Source: Streptomyces sp. SPB162 (lineage in GTDB: Bacteria; Actinomycetota; Actinomycetes; Streptomycetales; Streptomycetaceae). Taken from it: 64,000 bases of DNA. The stretch's first letter is position 1. Each line of letters starts with the position of its first letter. The position numbers were made by a program, and so were the translations under genes. This document shows, piece after piece, positions 41,477 to 50,616 of the stretch. The stretch is from positions 3,975,001-4,039,000 of the forward strand of contig NZ_JAQFII010000001.1 in NCBI RefSeq assembly GCF_029504575.1, in the 5' to 3' direction. The notes under the pieces were generated by a model, which was given only the letters and a program-made list of their open reading frames with translations, made no database searches and was not told the DNA's origin.

Positions 41477-42497
41477 GGCACGAACGCGCACCTTCACCGT
41501 TCCCCTTCTGGTCGCCTCGCTCGTGTTGCTGCTCGATGGCTGCACCGGGGGAGGCACCGCCCCCGCCGGCCCCAGCCTCCCCGACCCGGAGCCGGGCAAG
41601 GTGGCCTCCTTCGCTCTCGAAGGCCTCAGCACCGAATACGACCTCGGCGAGGCCGTCAGCAGCGGAACTGATGGCAGCTACGTGGCCTCGGACAGCTCCG
41701 GCAACGTCTACATGATGAATGGCAGCGACAGCCCCGCCGATGTCCTGCGCATGACGCCCCAAGGCCAGGTGACCCGCTTCGCGCGGATCGCATCCCTGAA
41801 ATACGCCACCGGTATGGCGGCCACGCCGGACGGCGGACTGCTGCTCGGAATTACAGGCGGTCTGATCCGGGTGGACCGGCACGGCACCCCTACCCCTGCG
41901 CAGACCTCGCACCACTTCGACTCCCCGACCCCGATCGGGGCACGCCCGGACGGCTCGGTCATCGTCGTGGACGACGGCAGGGTCTGGTCGCTCAAGGGCG
42001 GCGGCGTGACCCTGCTCTACGGCAAGCCCGGGACAAGCGGCGGGCGCGGCACCGTCGACTCGTCGGGAACCGTCTACGTTCAGCCAGCCGCCGGTGACAT
42101 GTTCGGCGACATGATTGTCCTACCGCTGGGCAAGGCACCGTATCGCCTGCGCATCTCCGGCAACCTGCCCGGCAGCAGCACACCGATCTCCGGACTGGTG
42201 CCGGCCACCCTGACCGCCGCTCGCGGCGGCGGGTTCTACGCGATGGTGACGAACGGCCCCCAGTCCCCGACGTATGCCGCATACGTGATCCGTGTGCGGG
42301 GGGCGACCGCGACAGCAGTGGCCAAGGGATCCTCCCAGGGCACTTGCGCGGTGGGAGAGCAGTACCCCGCCCTCGACAACCGCTGCACCATGCCGTGGTT
42401 CGTCACGCAAAGCGGCAACCGGGTGCTGGTCATCGGAAGCAACACGATGTCGGGCAAGTCGGTGCCCGCGCTCGCCATCCGCGCCGACACGACGTAA
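41466..42497 (+). CDS. Secreted lipoprotein with beta-propeller-like repeats
   Basis: A 343-residue protein. The signal peptide RTFTVPLLVASLVLLLDGC ends in a lipobox (L-L-D-G-C, Cys about 26). The rest shows repeated short strands of the type GSYVASDSSGNVYMMNGSD, ATGMAATPDGGLLLGITGG and GARPDGSVIVVDDGRVWSL, as in NHL/SMP-30-type propellers; a Cys pair (GTCAVGEQYPALDNRC) lies near the C-terminus. Start ATG 41466 is inside the previous gene, so the two are coupled. Function unknown; it may bind an extracellular partner of the WXG100-like proteins around it. Confidence 0.8.
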   Translation: MAGKARTRTFTVPLLVASLVLLLDGCTGGGTAPAGPSLPDPEPGKVASFALEGLSTEYDLGEAVSSGTDGSYVASDSSGNVYMMNGSDSPADVLRMTPQGQVTRFARIASLKYATGMAATPDGGLLLGITGGLIRVDRHGTPTPAQTSHHFDSPTPIGARPDGSVIVVDDGRVWSLKGGGVTLLYGKPGTSGGRGTVDSSGTVYVQPAAGDMFGDMIVLPLGKAPYRLRISGNLPGSSTPISGLVPATLTAARGGGFYAMVTNGPQSPTYAAYVIRVRGATATAVAKGSSQGTCAVGEQYPALDNRCTMPWFVTQSGNRVLVIGSNTMSGKSVPALAIRADTT

Positions 42498-42642
42498 TGC
42501 AGCGCCGCTCTTGCACGGCTCGGAGCGGCGGCCGGAAAGGGTGCCACCACTGCATCGTGTGCTGCGGCGTGGGCAAACCGAGGCAGCCGTGAACAACGTC
42601 TGTGGGAATTCACTGACGGATCCGAACGGAAAGGTAGGCGTC

Positions 42643-42927
42643 ATGGGCGTGCCCGACGAAGACAAGCTCGGCAACCTCTGCCGACAGGACATGAACAGGA
42701 TCGAGGTCTCGGCCACGAGCATCCGCACCGCGATCAAGCAGGTCAATGACCTAGTCGGTCGTGACACATGGGTCGGGCACGCGGCGGACGTCTGGGGAAC
42801 CGACCTCCAGGGCCGGATGGGGGCGCTGGGCAGGCTCTTCAACTCTTTTCCCGCGGAAGAGAACCGCTTGGTCTCCGAAGCGCAGAAGAAACAGGCTCAG
42901 ATGAGTTCCCCGAAACCCGGCGGCTGA
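42643..42927 (+). CDS. Small WXG100-like protein
   Basis: A 94-residue, all-helical protein with aaaggtagg before ATG 42643 (GTG 42589 is an alternative start). The pattern is two helices joined by DTWVGHAADVWGTDLQG; the W-x-G-like W-V-G turn near the middle and the C-terminal amphipathic helix match ESX/WXG100 secreted proteins by shape and size. No type VII secretion ATPase is in the window, so secretion is only inferred. It follows the lipoprotein gene by 145 bases. Confidence 0.7.
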   Translation: MGVPDEDKLGNLCRQDMNRIEVSATSIRTAIKQVNDLVGRDTWVGHAADVWGTDLQGRMGALGRLFNSFPAEENRLVSEAQKKQAQMSSPKPGG

Positions 42928-43165
42928 TTGCTCCCCGGGAGGGCGGCCGCGTGCGGCATATCAGGGAGGAGCACCTGGTTTCGTTGGCGGCCGCCGGGCG
43001 GTACCCGCCGGTTTCGCATGATGCGCGTCACCTCAGGGGCCTCTCGCGTCCCGAGAACCCCGTTGGCGTTGTCGGACCCCCCGCGTAGATTCATCGCCGG
43101 TGTCGTCAACGACGATCACCGAACGATCACACCGGCGCCTCGCGCCGGATCCCGAGGGGGGATTC

Positions 43166-44753
43166 ATGACCGTGATCCATCGAAGGCTGCGCGGATGGCG
43201 GCGCGCCGCCGCCGTCGTGCCGGCCGCCGCGCTGCTCGCCGCGGCGGCCGCCGCGACACCGGCGGCCGCCCAGGACGCAGTGCCGGTGCCCGCTCCGAGC
43301 GGGCTCGCCAGCACGCCGGCCCCCGACGGGCGGGGGTGACGCCTGCGGGGCGACCGCGCCCTACGGCTACATCGGGAACACCGGCGTCACCTTTGACGCG
43401 AAGTCGAACGGCAACTCGTCGGTCTGGTACACCACCGAGTTCCTCGTCGAGCCGAGCGACGGCTCGACGCCGTACGACTACACACAGGCCGGCGGGTACG
43501 GCGGAGGCCCGCGCCGGATGCAGCTTCCGGCCGCCGACTTCACCGACGGGGTGACCTACACCTGGCGCGTCCGCGAGGCGGCGCCGGACGGTACGGCCTC
43601 CGACTGGTCGGCCGCGTGCCACTTCATCGCCGACCACACACCGCCCGCCTCGCCGGTCGTGAAGTCCAAGGTCTTCCCGCCTTACGGCTCCACGACTCCG
43701 GCGCCGCCGGTCCGCACCACGGGCGCCTTCGCCTTCCAGGTGTCGGGGCCGGCGGCGGCCGACGCCGTGCGGTTCGAGTACGCGCTGGACGGCGCCATAC
43801 GCGGCCTCGGTGCCACATCGGTGCCGGTCGGCGCTGACGGCAGGGCGACGGTGAAGCTGACTCCCACCCAGTGGGGGACGAACTGGATCAATGTCCGGGT
43901 GGTGGACCGGGCGGGGAACGTATCGCAGGACACGCGGTACACCTTCATGGTTTCGTCCCTTGCCGAGCAGGACCACTTCGGCGACCTCAACGGCGACGCG
44001 CATCCCGACCTGCTGGCCGTCGGCGCGGACGGGAAGTTGTATGTCCTGTACGGGAAGGGCGACGGGACCCTGAGGAAGGCGGTGACGTACGCCGACTCCG
44101 GCGGCGCATGGGCACCCGGGGCCGTGGTGCGGAACGGGGACTTCAACTGGGACGGCTACCAGGACCTGCTCAGGGTGAGCGACACCGGGTACATGTCGGC
44201 CTACGGCAACAACGGTCTGGGTGACTTCAGCCAGTACTCGCAGAGCCTGGGCAAGTGGACCCGGGACGACGGCACCAGTTGGACAGCCGCCACGCAGCTT
44301 CTCCACGGCAGCGGGGAGGGCGATCTGCTCAGCGTGGAGAACGGCCAACTGCTGAAGTGGGAACCGGATTTCGGACCGATGATCCCCACCGTGCTGGCCA
44401 CCGGCCTGGAGCACCGCACGGTCGTCACCCCCGGCGACGTGACGGGTGACGGTGTCGCCGACATCCTGTTCCGCGACGACGTCTCGGGCCTGCTCACCCT
44501 GGCGGCGGGCAACGCCGACGGAACGCTCGCCGACCCTGCGGCCTGGACCGCGTACGGCAGGGGCTTCACCGCCGCGGCCTACCCGCGGATCCTCAGCGCC
44601 GGGGACGCCGATGGTGACGGTGTCGCCGACCTCTACGCCGCCGACAAGCGGGGCGTGCTGAAGTTCTTCGCCGGACTGAAGGGCGGCGGCTTCGCGCCCG
44701 CCACGGGGGCGCACGGCGCTCTGGACTGGACGACCGTGGTCTCGGCCGACTGA
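43166..44753 (+). pseudogene. Secreted FG-GAP/VCBS repeat protein, apparent +1 frameshift
   Basis: ATG 43166 follows gaggggg. A signal peptide (RAAAVVPAAALLAAAAAATP, cut near AAAQDA) leads to an Fn3-like module (WYTTEFLVEPSDGSTPYDY, TYTWRVREAAPDGTASDW), then a second Ig-like module and four FG-GAP repeats with Ca-binding loops: GDLNGDAHPDLLAVG, GDFNWDGYQDLLRVS, GDVTGDGVADILFRD and GDADGDGVADLYAAD. The frame ends at a TGA (43337-43339) after PAPDGRG. Removing one G from the run 43332-43336 gives DGRGDACGATAPYGYIGN and one open frame of 528 codons. The intact part is coherent, so an extra base is the likelier explanation than decay. Confidence 0.8.
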
Positions 44754-44777
44754 CCACAGCGTCTGACCGCGTGCAGC

Positions 44778-44813
44778 CGTCTGCCGCGCATCCTTCGGGG
44801 TGCGCGGCAGACG
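44778..44813. terminator. Bidirectional terminator
   Basis: The 13-bp stem CGTCTGCCGCGCA (44778-44790) pairs with 44801-44813 and can extend through a CC-ttcg-GG inner loop; cgtttt follows on the plus strand. It lies between the convergent FG-GAP gene and the enoyl-CoA hydratase gene. Confidence 0.9.
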
Positions 44814-44828
44814 CGTTTTCCGGGTGCG

Positions 44829-45593
44829 TCAGATGGTGGTGAAGTCGCCGTGGCGGCCCAGGCCCGAGGTGAAGCGGCGGGCGCCTTCGGCCACTTCGGC
44901 GAGGGCGGCGGTGGCGTTGTGGAGTTCCCGGCGGAGGGCCTCGGGCTCGGTGCGGCCCGCCTGGGTGCGGGTGGACTCTCGGTCGGCGCGCATGCAGGCA
45001 GCGGGGTAGCGGGCGATGTCGGCGGCAAGCTCCCGGGCGGCGCGGAGGGCTTCGCCCGGGGGTACCAGGCGGTTGACGAGGCCGATGGTGTGGGCTTCGG
45101 CGGCGGGGACCGGGCGGCCGGTCAGGATCAGGTCCATCGCCCGGCTCTCGCCGATGAGGCGGGGCAGCCGTACGGTGCCGCCGTCGATCAGCGGAACGCC
45201 CCAGCGGCGGCAGAAGACGCCCAGGACGGCGTCCTCCTCGGCGACCCGCAGGTCGCACCAGAGGGCGAGTTCCAGGCCGCCCGCGACGGCGTGGCCGCTG
45301 ATCGCGGCGATGACGGGCTTGGACAGCCGCAGCCGGGTGGGGCCCATCGGGCCGTCGCCGTCCTCGGCGACCCGGTTGCCGCGGTCGGTGCCGACGGCCT
45401 TGAGGTCCGCCCCGGCGCAGAAGGTGCCGCCGCGGCCCCACAGGACGGCGACAGCCGCGTCGGGGTCGGCGTCGAAGTCCCGGAAGGCCGCGGTGAGGGC
45501 GGCGGCGGTGGGGCCGTCCACGGCGTTGCGTGCCTCGGGGCGGTTCAGCACGACGGTGGTGACGGGGCCGTCTCGCTCGACGTGGACGGTCAT
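44829..45593 (-). CDS. Enoyl-CoA hydratase/isomerase family protein
   Basis: A 254-residue crotonase-fold enzyme. Motifs are LNRPEARNAVD, the oxyanion-hole segment GGTFCAGADLKAVG, AAISGHAVAGGLELALWCDLR and the catalytic region RWGVPLIDGGTVRLPRLIG. It hydrates enoyl-CoA or a related acyl-CoA thioester. The stop-start arrangement is ATGA with the acyl-CoA dehydrogenase upstream, so both form an operon, with the TetR gene first. Confidence 0.92.
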   Translation of the reverse strand: MTVHVERDGPVTTVVLNRPEARNAVDGPTAAALTAAFRDFDADPDAAVAVLWGRGGTFCAGADLKAVGTDRGNRVAEDGDGPMGPTRLRLSKPVIAAISGHAVAGGLELALWCDLRVAEEDAVLGVFCRRWGVPLIDGGTVRLPRLIGESRAMDLILTGRPVPAAEAHTIGLVNRLVPPGEALRAARELAADIARYPAACMRADRESTRTQAGRTEPEALRRELHNATAALAEVAEGARRFTSGLGRHGDFTTI

Positions 45594-47224
45594 ACGGCGT
45601 GGCGGGCGCGGTCGATGAGGGGTGCGGTGTCGGTGCCCGCGGGAAGGGTGCCGAAGGCGCGGCCGTGGTCGCCGCCGAGCCGGGAGGCGCAGAACGCGTC
45701 GGCCGACGGGCTGCCGTACTGGACGAGCAGCGAGCCCTGCAGGACCAGCGCCATCGACTCCACGATGCGGCGGGTGCGGAATTCCAGGTCGGCGGGGTCG
45801 CCGAGCTCCTTCTTGAGCTCCGCCACGGACGCGTCCAGGCGCCGGTCGGCGCCCGCCGCCAGGTCGATCTCCGCGAAGAACGCCTCGACGGAGTCGGGCT
45901 GACGGGCCATCGCGCGCAGCGCGTCGAGCGCGGAGACGTTGCCCGAGCCTTCCCAGATCGACATCAGCGGAGCCTCGCGGTAGAGGCGGGGCATGCCCGA
46001 CTCCTCGATGTAGCCGTTGCCGCCGAGGCATTCGAGGGCTTCCGCGGCGTGCGCGGGACCGCGTTTGCACACCCAGTACTTGGTGACGGCGAGCGCCAGC
46101 CGCCGGAAGGACTCCTCGGCGGCGTCACCGCGCGCCGCGCGGTCGGTGGCGCCGGCCAGCCGGATCGCGACGGTGGTGGCGGCCTCGGACTCGACGGCGA
46201 GGTCCGACAGGACGTTGCGCATCAGCGGTTGGTCGATGAGCGGTGCGCCGAAGGCCGTGCGGTGCGCGGTGTGGTGGACGGCCCGGATCAGCCCGGCGCG
46301 CATGCCGGTGGCGGCGCCCAGGACGCAGTCCAGGCGGGTCAGGTTGACCATGTCGATGATGGTCCTGACCCCGCGGCCCTCCTCACCGACGAGGTAGCCG
46401 ACGGCGCCCTCGTACTCGATCTCGGCGGAGGCGTTGGAACGGTTGCCGAGCTTGTCCTTGAGGCGCTGCAGGTGGATGCGGTTGCGGGTGCCATCGGGCA
46501 GGACCCGAGGCAGCAGGAAGCAGGAGAGGCCGCCGGGGGCCTGTGCGAGGGTCAGGAACAGGTCCGACATGGGCGCGGACGTGAACCACTTGTGACCGGT
46601 CAGCGCGTAGGTGCCCTCCTCGCCGCCGACCGGGACGGCCCGGGTGGTGTTGGTGCGGACGTCGGAGCCGCCCTGCTTCTCGGTCATCGACATGCCGGCG
46701 ATGAGGCCCCGCTTGCCGGCCGGGGCGCGCAGCCCGTAGTCGTACTCGCGGGCGGCGAGCAGCGGCTCGTACGCGGCGGCGAGCGCGGGGTTGGCGCGTA
46801 GGGCGGGAATGGCGGCGTACGTCATGGAGATCGGGCAGATGTGGCCCGGCTCGACCTGGCCCCACACGTAGAGCTGTGCGGCACGGGCGACGTGGGCGCC
46901 GGGGCGGTGGTCGCGCCAGGGCGCCGCGTGCAGGCCGTTGCTGACGGCGGTGTCCATCAGTTCGTGCCAGGCGGGGTGGAACTCGACCTCGTCGATGCGG
47001 TTGCCGAACCGGTCGTGGGTGCGCAGCACCGGTTCGTTCTCGTTGGCCGACCGGCCCAGTTCCTGGACGCGTTCGGTGCCCGCGAGCGTGCCCAGGGCGT
47101 GCAGCGAGTCCTCGGACCAGCCGGCCCCCTGACGGTGCAGGCCCTCGATGAGGGCGGGGTCGGCGGCGACGTCGTGGCCGGTCAGGGGCGGTGCTTGGTT
47201 GGTGACCTCATGAGTCTGCGGCAT
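45590..47224 (-). CDS. Acyl-CoA dehydrogenase, AidB-like
   Basis: A 544-residue flavoprotein of the AidB/isovaleryl-CoA dehydrogenase-like branch, longer than the usual 380. Conserved stretches are SMTEKQGGSDVRTNTTRAV, TGHKWFTSAPMSDLFLTLAQ (FAD-binding beta domain), ECLGGNGYIEE and SIWEGSGNV. AidB-like proteins bind DNA and may protect against alkylation, but others act on acyl-CoA; sequence alone does not decide. It overlaps the TetR gene by 17 bases. Confidence 0.93.
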   Translation of the reverse strand: MPQTHEVTNQAPPLTGHDVAADPALIEGLHRQGAGWSEDSLHALGTLAGTERVQELGRSANENEPVLRTHDRFGNRIDEVEFHPAWHELMDTAVSNGLHAAPWRDHRPGAHVARAAQLYVWGQVEPGHICPISMTYAAIPALRANPALAAAYEPLLAAREYDYGLRAPAGKRGLIAGMSMTEKQGGSDVRTNTTRAVPVGGEEGTYALTGHKWFTSAPMSDLFLTLAQAPGGLSCFLLPRVLPDGTRNRIHLQRLKDKLGNRSNASAEIEYEGAVGYLVGEEGRGVRTIIDMVNLTRLDCVLGAATGMRAGLIRAVHHTAHRTAFGAPLIDQPLMRNVLSDLAVESEAATTVAIRLAGATDRAARGDAAEESFRRLALAVTKYWVCKRGPAHAAEALECLGGNGYIEESGMPRLYREAPLMSIWEGSGNVSALDALRAMARQPDSVEAFFAEIDLAAGADRRLDASVAELKKELGDPADLEFRTRRIVESMALVLQGSLLVQYGSPSADAFCASRLGGDHGRAFGTLPAGTDTAPLIDRARHAV

Positions 47225-47819
47225 TGCGTCCTCCCAGAGCGCGTAGGGCGAAGGAGACCAGGGCGGGGATCAGGTCGTCGGGTGCGCCGCCGTCCGCGAG
47301 GGGCCCGACGAGGGCTTCGCCGACGGCTCCCACCAGGGCGGCGGCGGTGAGGTTGGGGTCCTGGGCCGGCAACCGTCCGGAGGCGACGCCGGTGGCGATC
47401 TGTTCCGCGATCACATCGCGGAACGCGCGGCGGAAGACGAGGCGCTCGGCGTCGACGGCGGCGTCGACCGGCTCGGCGAGCAGGGCGTAGGCCAGGCGCG
47501 GTGACTTCAGCGCCCGCCCCGCGAAGGTCTCCACGACGGCGGCGACCCGGTCGTGCGGGTCCGCGGGCCGGTGGGCGGCGGCCCGCACGGCTTCGACCTC
47601 CCGGCCGCAGACCACGCGGAACAGCTCCGCGACGAGCTCGGCCTTGCTGGGGAAGGAGCGGTACACGCTGCCGGCCGCGATACCGGCCCGTTCGGCGACC
47701 GCGGCCACCGAGCAGGCGGCGTATCCGCGTTCGGCGAGCAGCTCCACCGCTCCTTGGAGCACGGCGTCACGCTGGGCGTCGAGGCGCGCCTGGATGGTGG
47801 GGGTCCTGCGATAGGGCAT
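47208..47819 (-). CDS. TetR family transcriptional regulator
   Basis: A 203-residue repressor. N-terminal HTH region AVELLAERGYAACSVAAVAE followed by RAGIAAGSVYRSFPSKAELV. The C-terminal half is a helical ligand domain. It is first gene of a minus-strand operon with the acyl-CoA dehydrogenase and enoyl-CoA hydratase, so it probably senses an acyl-CoA or related metabolite. Confidence 0.92.
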   Translation of the reverse strand: MPYRRTPTIQARLDAQRDAVLQGAVELLAERGYAACSVAAVAERAGIAAGSVYRSFPSKAELVAELFRVVCGREVEAVRAAAHRPADPHDRVAAVVETFAGRALKSPRLAYALLAEPVDAAVDAERLVFRRAFRDVIAEQIATGVASGRLPAQDPNLTAAALVGAVGEALVGPLADGGAPDDLIPALVSFALRALGGRNAADS

Positions 47820-47880
47820 ACGTAGAAGTGAAGCAGTGATTCAGTTCTTCAACAAGAGTCGGGCCCGGGGCACGCGCCGC

Positions 47881-49227
47881 TCACTGGTCGGCGAGCCAGT
47901 TGCCGTGGAATCCGTAGGGCACCCGCTGGGGCAGGTGGATGGTCGCGACCGGCGGTGCGGCGAGGTGCTCGGCGTCCAGGACGACCAGGTCGCTGGTGTC
48001 GGTGCCGGCGTCGTACACGTAGGTGAGCAGCCAGCCGGGGCCGCCCGCGACATCGTCGGCCGGGGCGAAGGCGGCTTCGCCGGGGGTGCGGCCGGGGGCG
48101 AACTCATGGCTGGTGACGCCGCCGGTCCGCAGGTCGTAGCGGAGCAGGGCGCCGGCCACCGGTCCACGTCCCAGGCCCTCGGCGGTGGTGGTGTGGCCGA
48201 ACCGGGCCTGCAGACCGGCGAGCCGGTCGTCGATCCGGGGGAACTCGCACGGCCGGTCGTCGATCTGCTCCTCGGCGACGGTGCCCGTCACGAGGTCCAG
48301 CGTCCAGCGCCACAAGGTGGCGGGCTGGTGGGCCAGGTCCGGTGCGTAGTGGTGCGGATAGCGCGTGACGTGCAGGACGATCCGGTCGCCGTCGTCCTCG
48401 TCGTACGCGTTGAGGCCGTGGAAGACGTAGCAGGGGTCGATCGGCAGCCAGCGGACGGCGCCGTAGGGATCGTCCCGCCGCAGCACGCCGAGCCGGGCGC
48501 CGTACGCGGGGTCCCACTGGTACGGCATGCCGCCGCCGGGGCGGGTGGCCTCCTGGATGTTGAAGACGACGGGCAGGTCCATGAACACCACGTGCGAGGC
48601 GGTGAGGTGGAAGTCGTGCATCATCGTGTGCGCCGGCACGTCCACCGGGCGGCTGACGACCAGCTCGCCGGAGGCATCGGCCCGGTGGTAGGTGAGGTAC
48701 GGCGCGGTGAGGCCGCCGTACCCGAAGAAGTGCAGCTCCCCGGTGGTCGGGCAGGTCTTGGGGTGGGCGGTCATCGGGGTGTCGAGCCGGCCGCCGAAAT
48801 CGTGCGGGCCCACGGTCTCCAGCTCATGGCCGGGACGGCAGTCGATCTCGTACGGGAACGAGGCCTCGACGAGGGCGAGGGTGCGGCCCGCGTGCCGGAC
48901 GACGTGGGTGTTGGCGGGGCCGGCTGTCAGGTCGAGATTGCCCTGGTCGTCGTAGATCCGGGCGCCGCGGGTGAAGGTCGAGGTGCGGACCCAGCGGTTG
49001 CGGTACGAGGTGGCGCGGCCGCCCTCCAGGCGGACGCCGTGCACCATTCCGGCGCCGAAGAACCAGTGCGGGGAGGCGGCGTCCTGCGGGTTGGGGCCGT
49101 TGCGCAGGTACCAGCCGGTCAGCTCGGGCGGGATCGATCCGGTGACCGGCAGGTCGTAGGCGGTGAGCTCCTCCGCGACCGGGGCGAAGTTGCCCGCCAG
49201 GTGCGGGGCGGCGGACTGCTGGGACAT
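47881..49227 (-). CDS. Carotenoid cleavage oxygenase family protein
   Basis: A 448-residue non-heme iron dioxygenase. The iron-binding histidines are in PMTAHPKTC, TMMHDFHLT, YVFHGLNAY and PYGFHGNW. The seven-bladed propeller pattern is typical: FAPVAEELTAYDLPVTGSIP and GWYLRNGPNPQ at the start. Such enzymes cleave the double bond of carotenoids, apocarotenoids or lignin-type stilbenes. No carotenoid-biosynthesis genes are next to it. The neighbouring membrane protein gene is 6 bases upstream on the same strand, so they are likely co-transcribed. Confidence 0.93.
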   Translation of the reverse strand: MSQQSAAPHLAGNFAPVAEELTAYDLPVTGSIPPELTGWYLRNGPNPQDAASPHWFFGAGMVHGVRLEGGRATSYRNRWVRTSTFTRGARIYDDQGNLDLTAGPANTHVVRHAGRTLALVEASFPYEIDCRPGHELETVGPHDFGGRLDTPMTAHPKTCPTTGELHFFGYGGLTAPYLTYHRADASGELVVSRPVDVPAHTMMHDFHLTASHVVFMDLPVVFNIQEATRPGGGMPYQWDPAYGARLGVLRRDDPYGAVRWLPIDPCYVFHGLNAYDEDDGDRIVLHVTRYPHHYAPDLAHQPATLWRWTLDLVTGTVAEEQIDDRPCEFPRIDDRLAGLQARFGHTTTAEGLGRGPVAGALLRYDLRTGGVTSHEFAPGRTPGEAAFAPADDVAGGPGWLLTYVYDAGTDTSDLVVLDAEHLAAPPVATIHLPQRVPYGFHGNWLADQ

Positions 49228-49233
49228 GCGGGA

Positions 49234-49800
49234 TCAGCCTTCCTGCGCGCCGGGCGCGGAGAGGCGGGCGCGGACGCGGTCCGGGTAGCGGGCGGTGAAG
49301 AGCGCGGGGAGCACGAAGCCGGCGACCTGGATCGGGATCGAGACGCCGCTGCCCAGGTCCGCGTGGTAGACGGGGACCAGCACGGCGGCGGTGACGGTGA
49401 AGGCCGCGGCCCAGACAGCGGTGATCACCACGTTGATGCGGCGGAAGACCGGGCTGTTCCAGACCTCGGGCGGCGCCTGGCGCTTCGCGATGCCGATGGT
49501 GAAGGGGCGGCGGACGGCGAGGGTCGCCCAGGCGGTGACGGCCAGCCAGCCGAGCGACAGCGCGCCGCTGTAGTCCTCCAGGCCGGAGTCCGGATTGGCG
49601 AAGGCGACCACGGTCAGGACCGCGAAGAAGGCGATGGTGCTGAACTCCAGAATCTGGGAATCGGCGGCGACGCCGGCCTTGCGGTCCTGGATCAGCAGCC
49701 AGATGCCGAGAACGAGACCCGTGAGGGCCCCCCACTGCCAACCGGCCGCGGAGACGGCGGCGAAGGCGATCCAGGGGATGAAGCCGCGCAGGTAGTTCAT
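49234..49800 (-). CDS. Integral membrane protein of unknown function
   Basis: A 188-residue protein with about five to six helices (FIPWIAFAAVSAAGWQWGAL, LVLGIWLLIQ, FSTIAFFAVLTVVAFAN, SLGWLAVTAWATLAV and others). Charges are mainly in loops; a basic tail ends it (RYPDRVRARLSAPG). Conserved Arg/Pro residues occur in RRPFTIGIAKRQAPPEVW. It precedes the carotenoid oxygenase and sits opposite a PadR regulator, so it may be PadR-controlled. Confidence 0.75.
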   Translation of the reverse strand: MNYLRGFIPWIAFAAVSAAGWQWGALTGLVLGIWLLIQDRKAGVAADSQILEFSTIAFFAVLTVVAFANPDSGLEDYSGALSLGWLAVTAWATLAVRRPFTIGIAKRQAPPEVWNSPVFRRINVVITAVWAAAFTVTAAVLVPVYHADLGSGVSIPIQVAGFVLPALFTARYPDRVRARLSAPGAQEG

Positions 49801-49842
49801 GACAGGCCTTCCAGTGGTCCGGGTGTCCGGCGTTCCATTTCC

Positions 49843-49892
49843 GACGTGTCAAAAGTAGAACGTCCAGCGTTGACGTGTCAAGAGTGGAATGT
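49843..49892. promoter_or_regulatory. Paired direct repeats, probable PadR operator, between padR and the membrane-protein operon
   Basis: Two 21-base direct repeats with three mismatches (49843-49863 and 49872-49892; shared start GACGTGTCAA) lie 29 bases apart. A minus-strand promoter overlaps them: TTGACA (49881-49876) and TACTTT (49857-49852) with an 18-base spacer, firing toward the membrane-protein and oxygenase genes. A plus-strand TTGACG (49870-49875) may serve padR. The arrangement suggests that the PadR product binds both repeats to repress one or both promoters. Confidence 0.65.
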
Positions 49893-49905
49893 AAGGATGG
49901 AACGT

Positions 49906-50430
49906 ATGAGCCTCCGCCACGCACTCCTGGGCCTCCTGGTCGAACGTCCGGCCAGTGGCTACGACCTGATGAAGCTGTTCGAGACCTCCCTCGCCAATGT
50001 CTGGCCCGCGACCCAGAGCCAGGTCTACGGCGAGCTGGGCCGTCTCGCCGATACGGGCCTGCTGGAAGTGGCCGCGGAAGGACCGCGCGGCCGCAAGGAG
50101 TACGCCCTCACCGACGAAGGCCTCGCCGAGCTGCGCCGCTGGCTCACCGAGACGGAGCCCGAACGCGTACGCCGCAGCGAGACGTTGCTGCGGGTCTTCT
50201 TCCTCGGCGTCCTCACTCCGGTGGAGGCGTGCGCGTACCTCGGGAACGAGGCCACCCGCGCGGCCGATCACCGCGCCTCCCTGAAGGAGCTCGAGGCGGC
50301 GGTGCACTGGGGGGACGACCAGCCCTCCGTCTACGGCCGGCTGGCCCTGGAGTACGGGCTGCGCTTCACCGCCATGCAGGAGGAGTGGGCCCACTGGGCC
50401 GCGGACCAGGTCGTCGGCCGCCCGCGCTGA
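49906..50430 (+). CDS. PadR family transcriptional regulator
   Basis: A 174-residue winged-helix regulator. ATG 49906 has aagga at 8 bases; ATG 49897 overlaps that site. The N-terminal winged helix reads HALLGLLVERPASGYDLMKL, SQVYGELGRLADTGLLE and RGRKEYALTDEG. A helical C-terminal domain mediates dimerisation. It faces the membrane-protein/oxygenase operon across paired repeats (49843-49892). Confidence 0.9.
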   Translation: MSLRHALLGLLVERPASGYDLMKLFETSLANVWPATQSQVYGELGRLADTGLLEVAAEGPRGRKEYALTDEGLAELRRWLTETEPERVRRSETLLRVFFLGVLTPVEACAYLGNEATRAADHRASLKELEAAVHWGDDQPSVYGRLALEYGLRFTAMQEEWAHWAADQVVGRPR

Positions 50431-50616
50431 GCCGTTGCCGGCCGCGCGGTCGGGTTCCCGTCGTCGGTCGGCCGAGTGGCGGAGCGGCCGGTGCCGTCCA
50501 GCCGCGCAAGGGTGGCAGGCCGACGGGAACCGGGGCAGGGTGGTTTCCGTTGGAGCTATTGGGCAAAGGAATCGTCAAGCGGCGCGGCCCGCGCCGGATT
50601 GAGCAGGGAGTCCATC

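Noticed and set aside
38570..44800. An integrated element using tRNA-Leu as attachment site
   Set aside because: No integrase, no repeated tRNA 3' end and no clear composition change were found; the accessory look is noted but not called an island.
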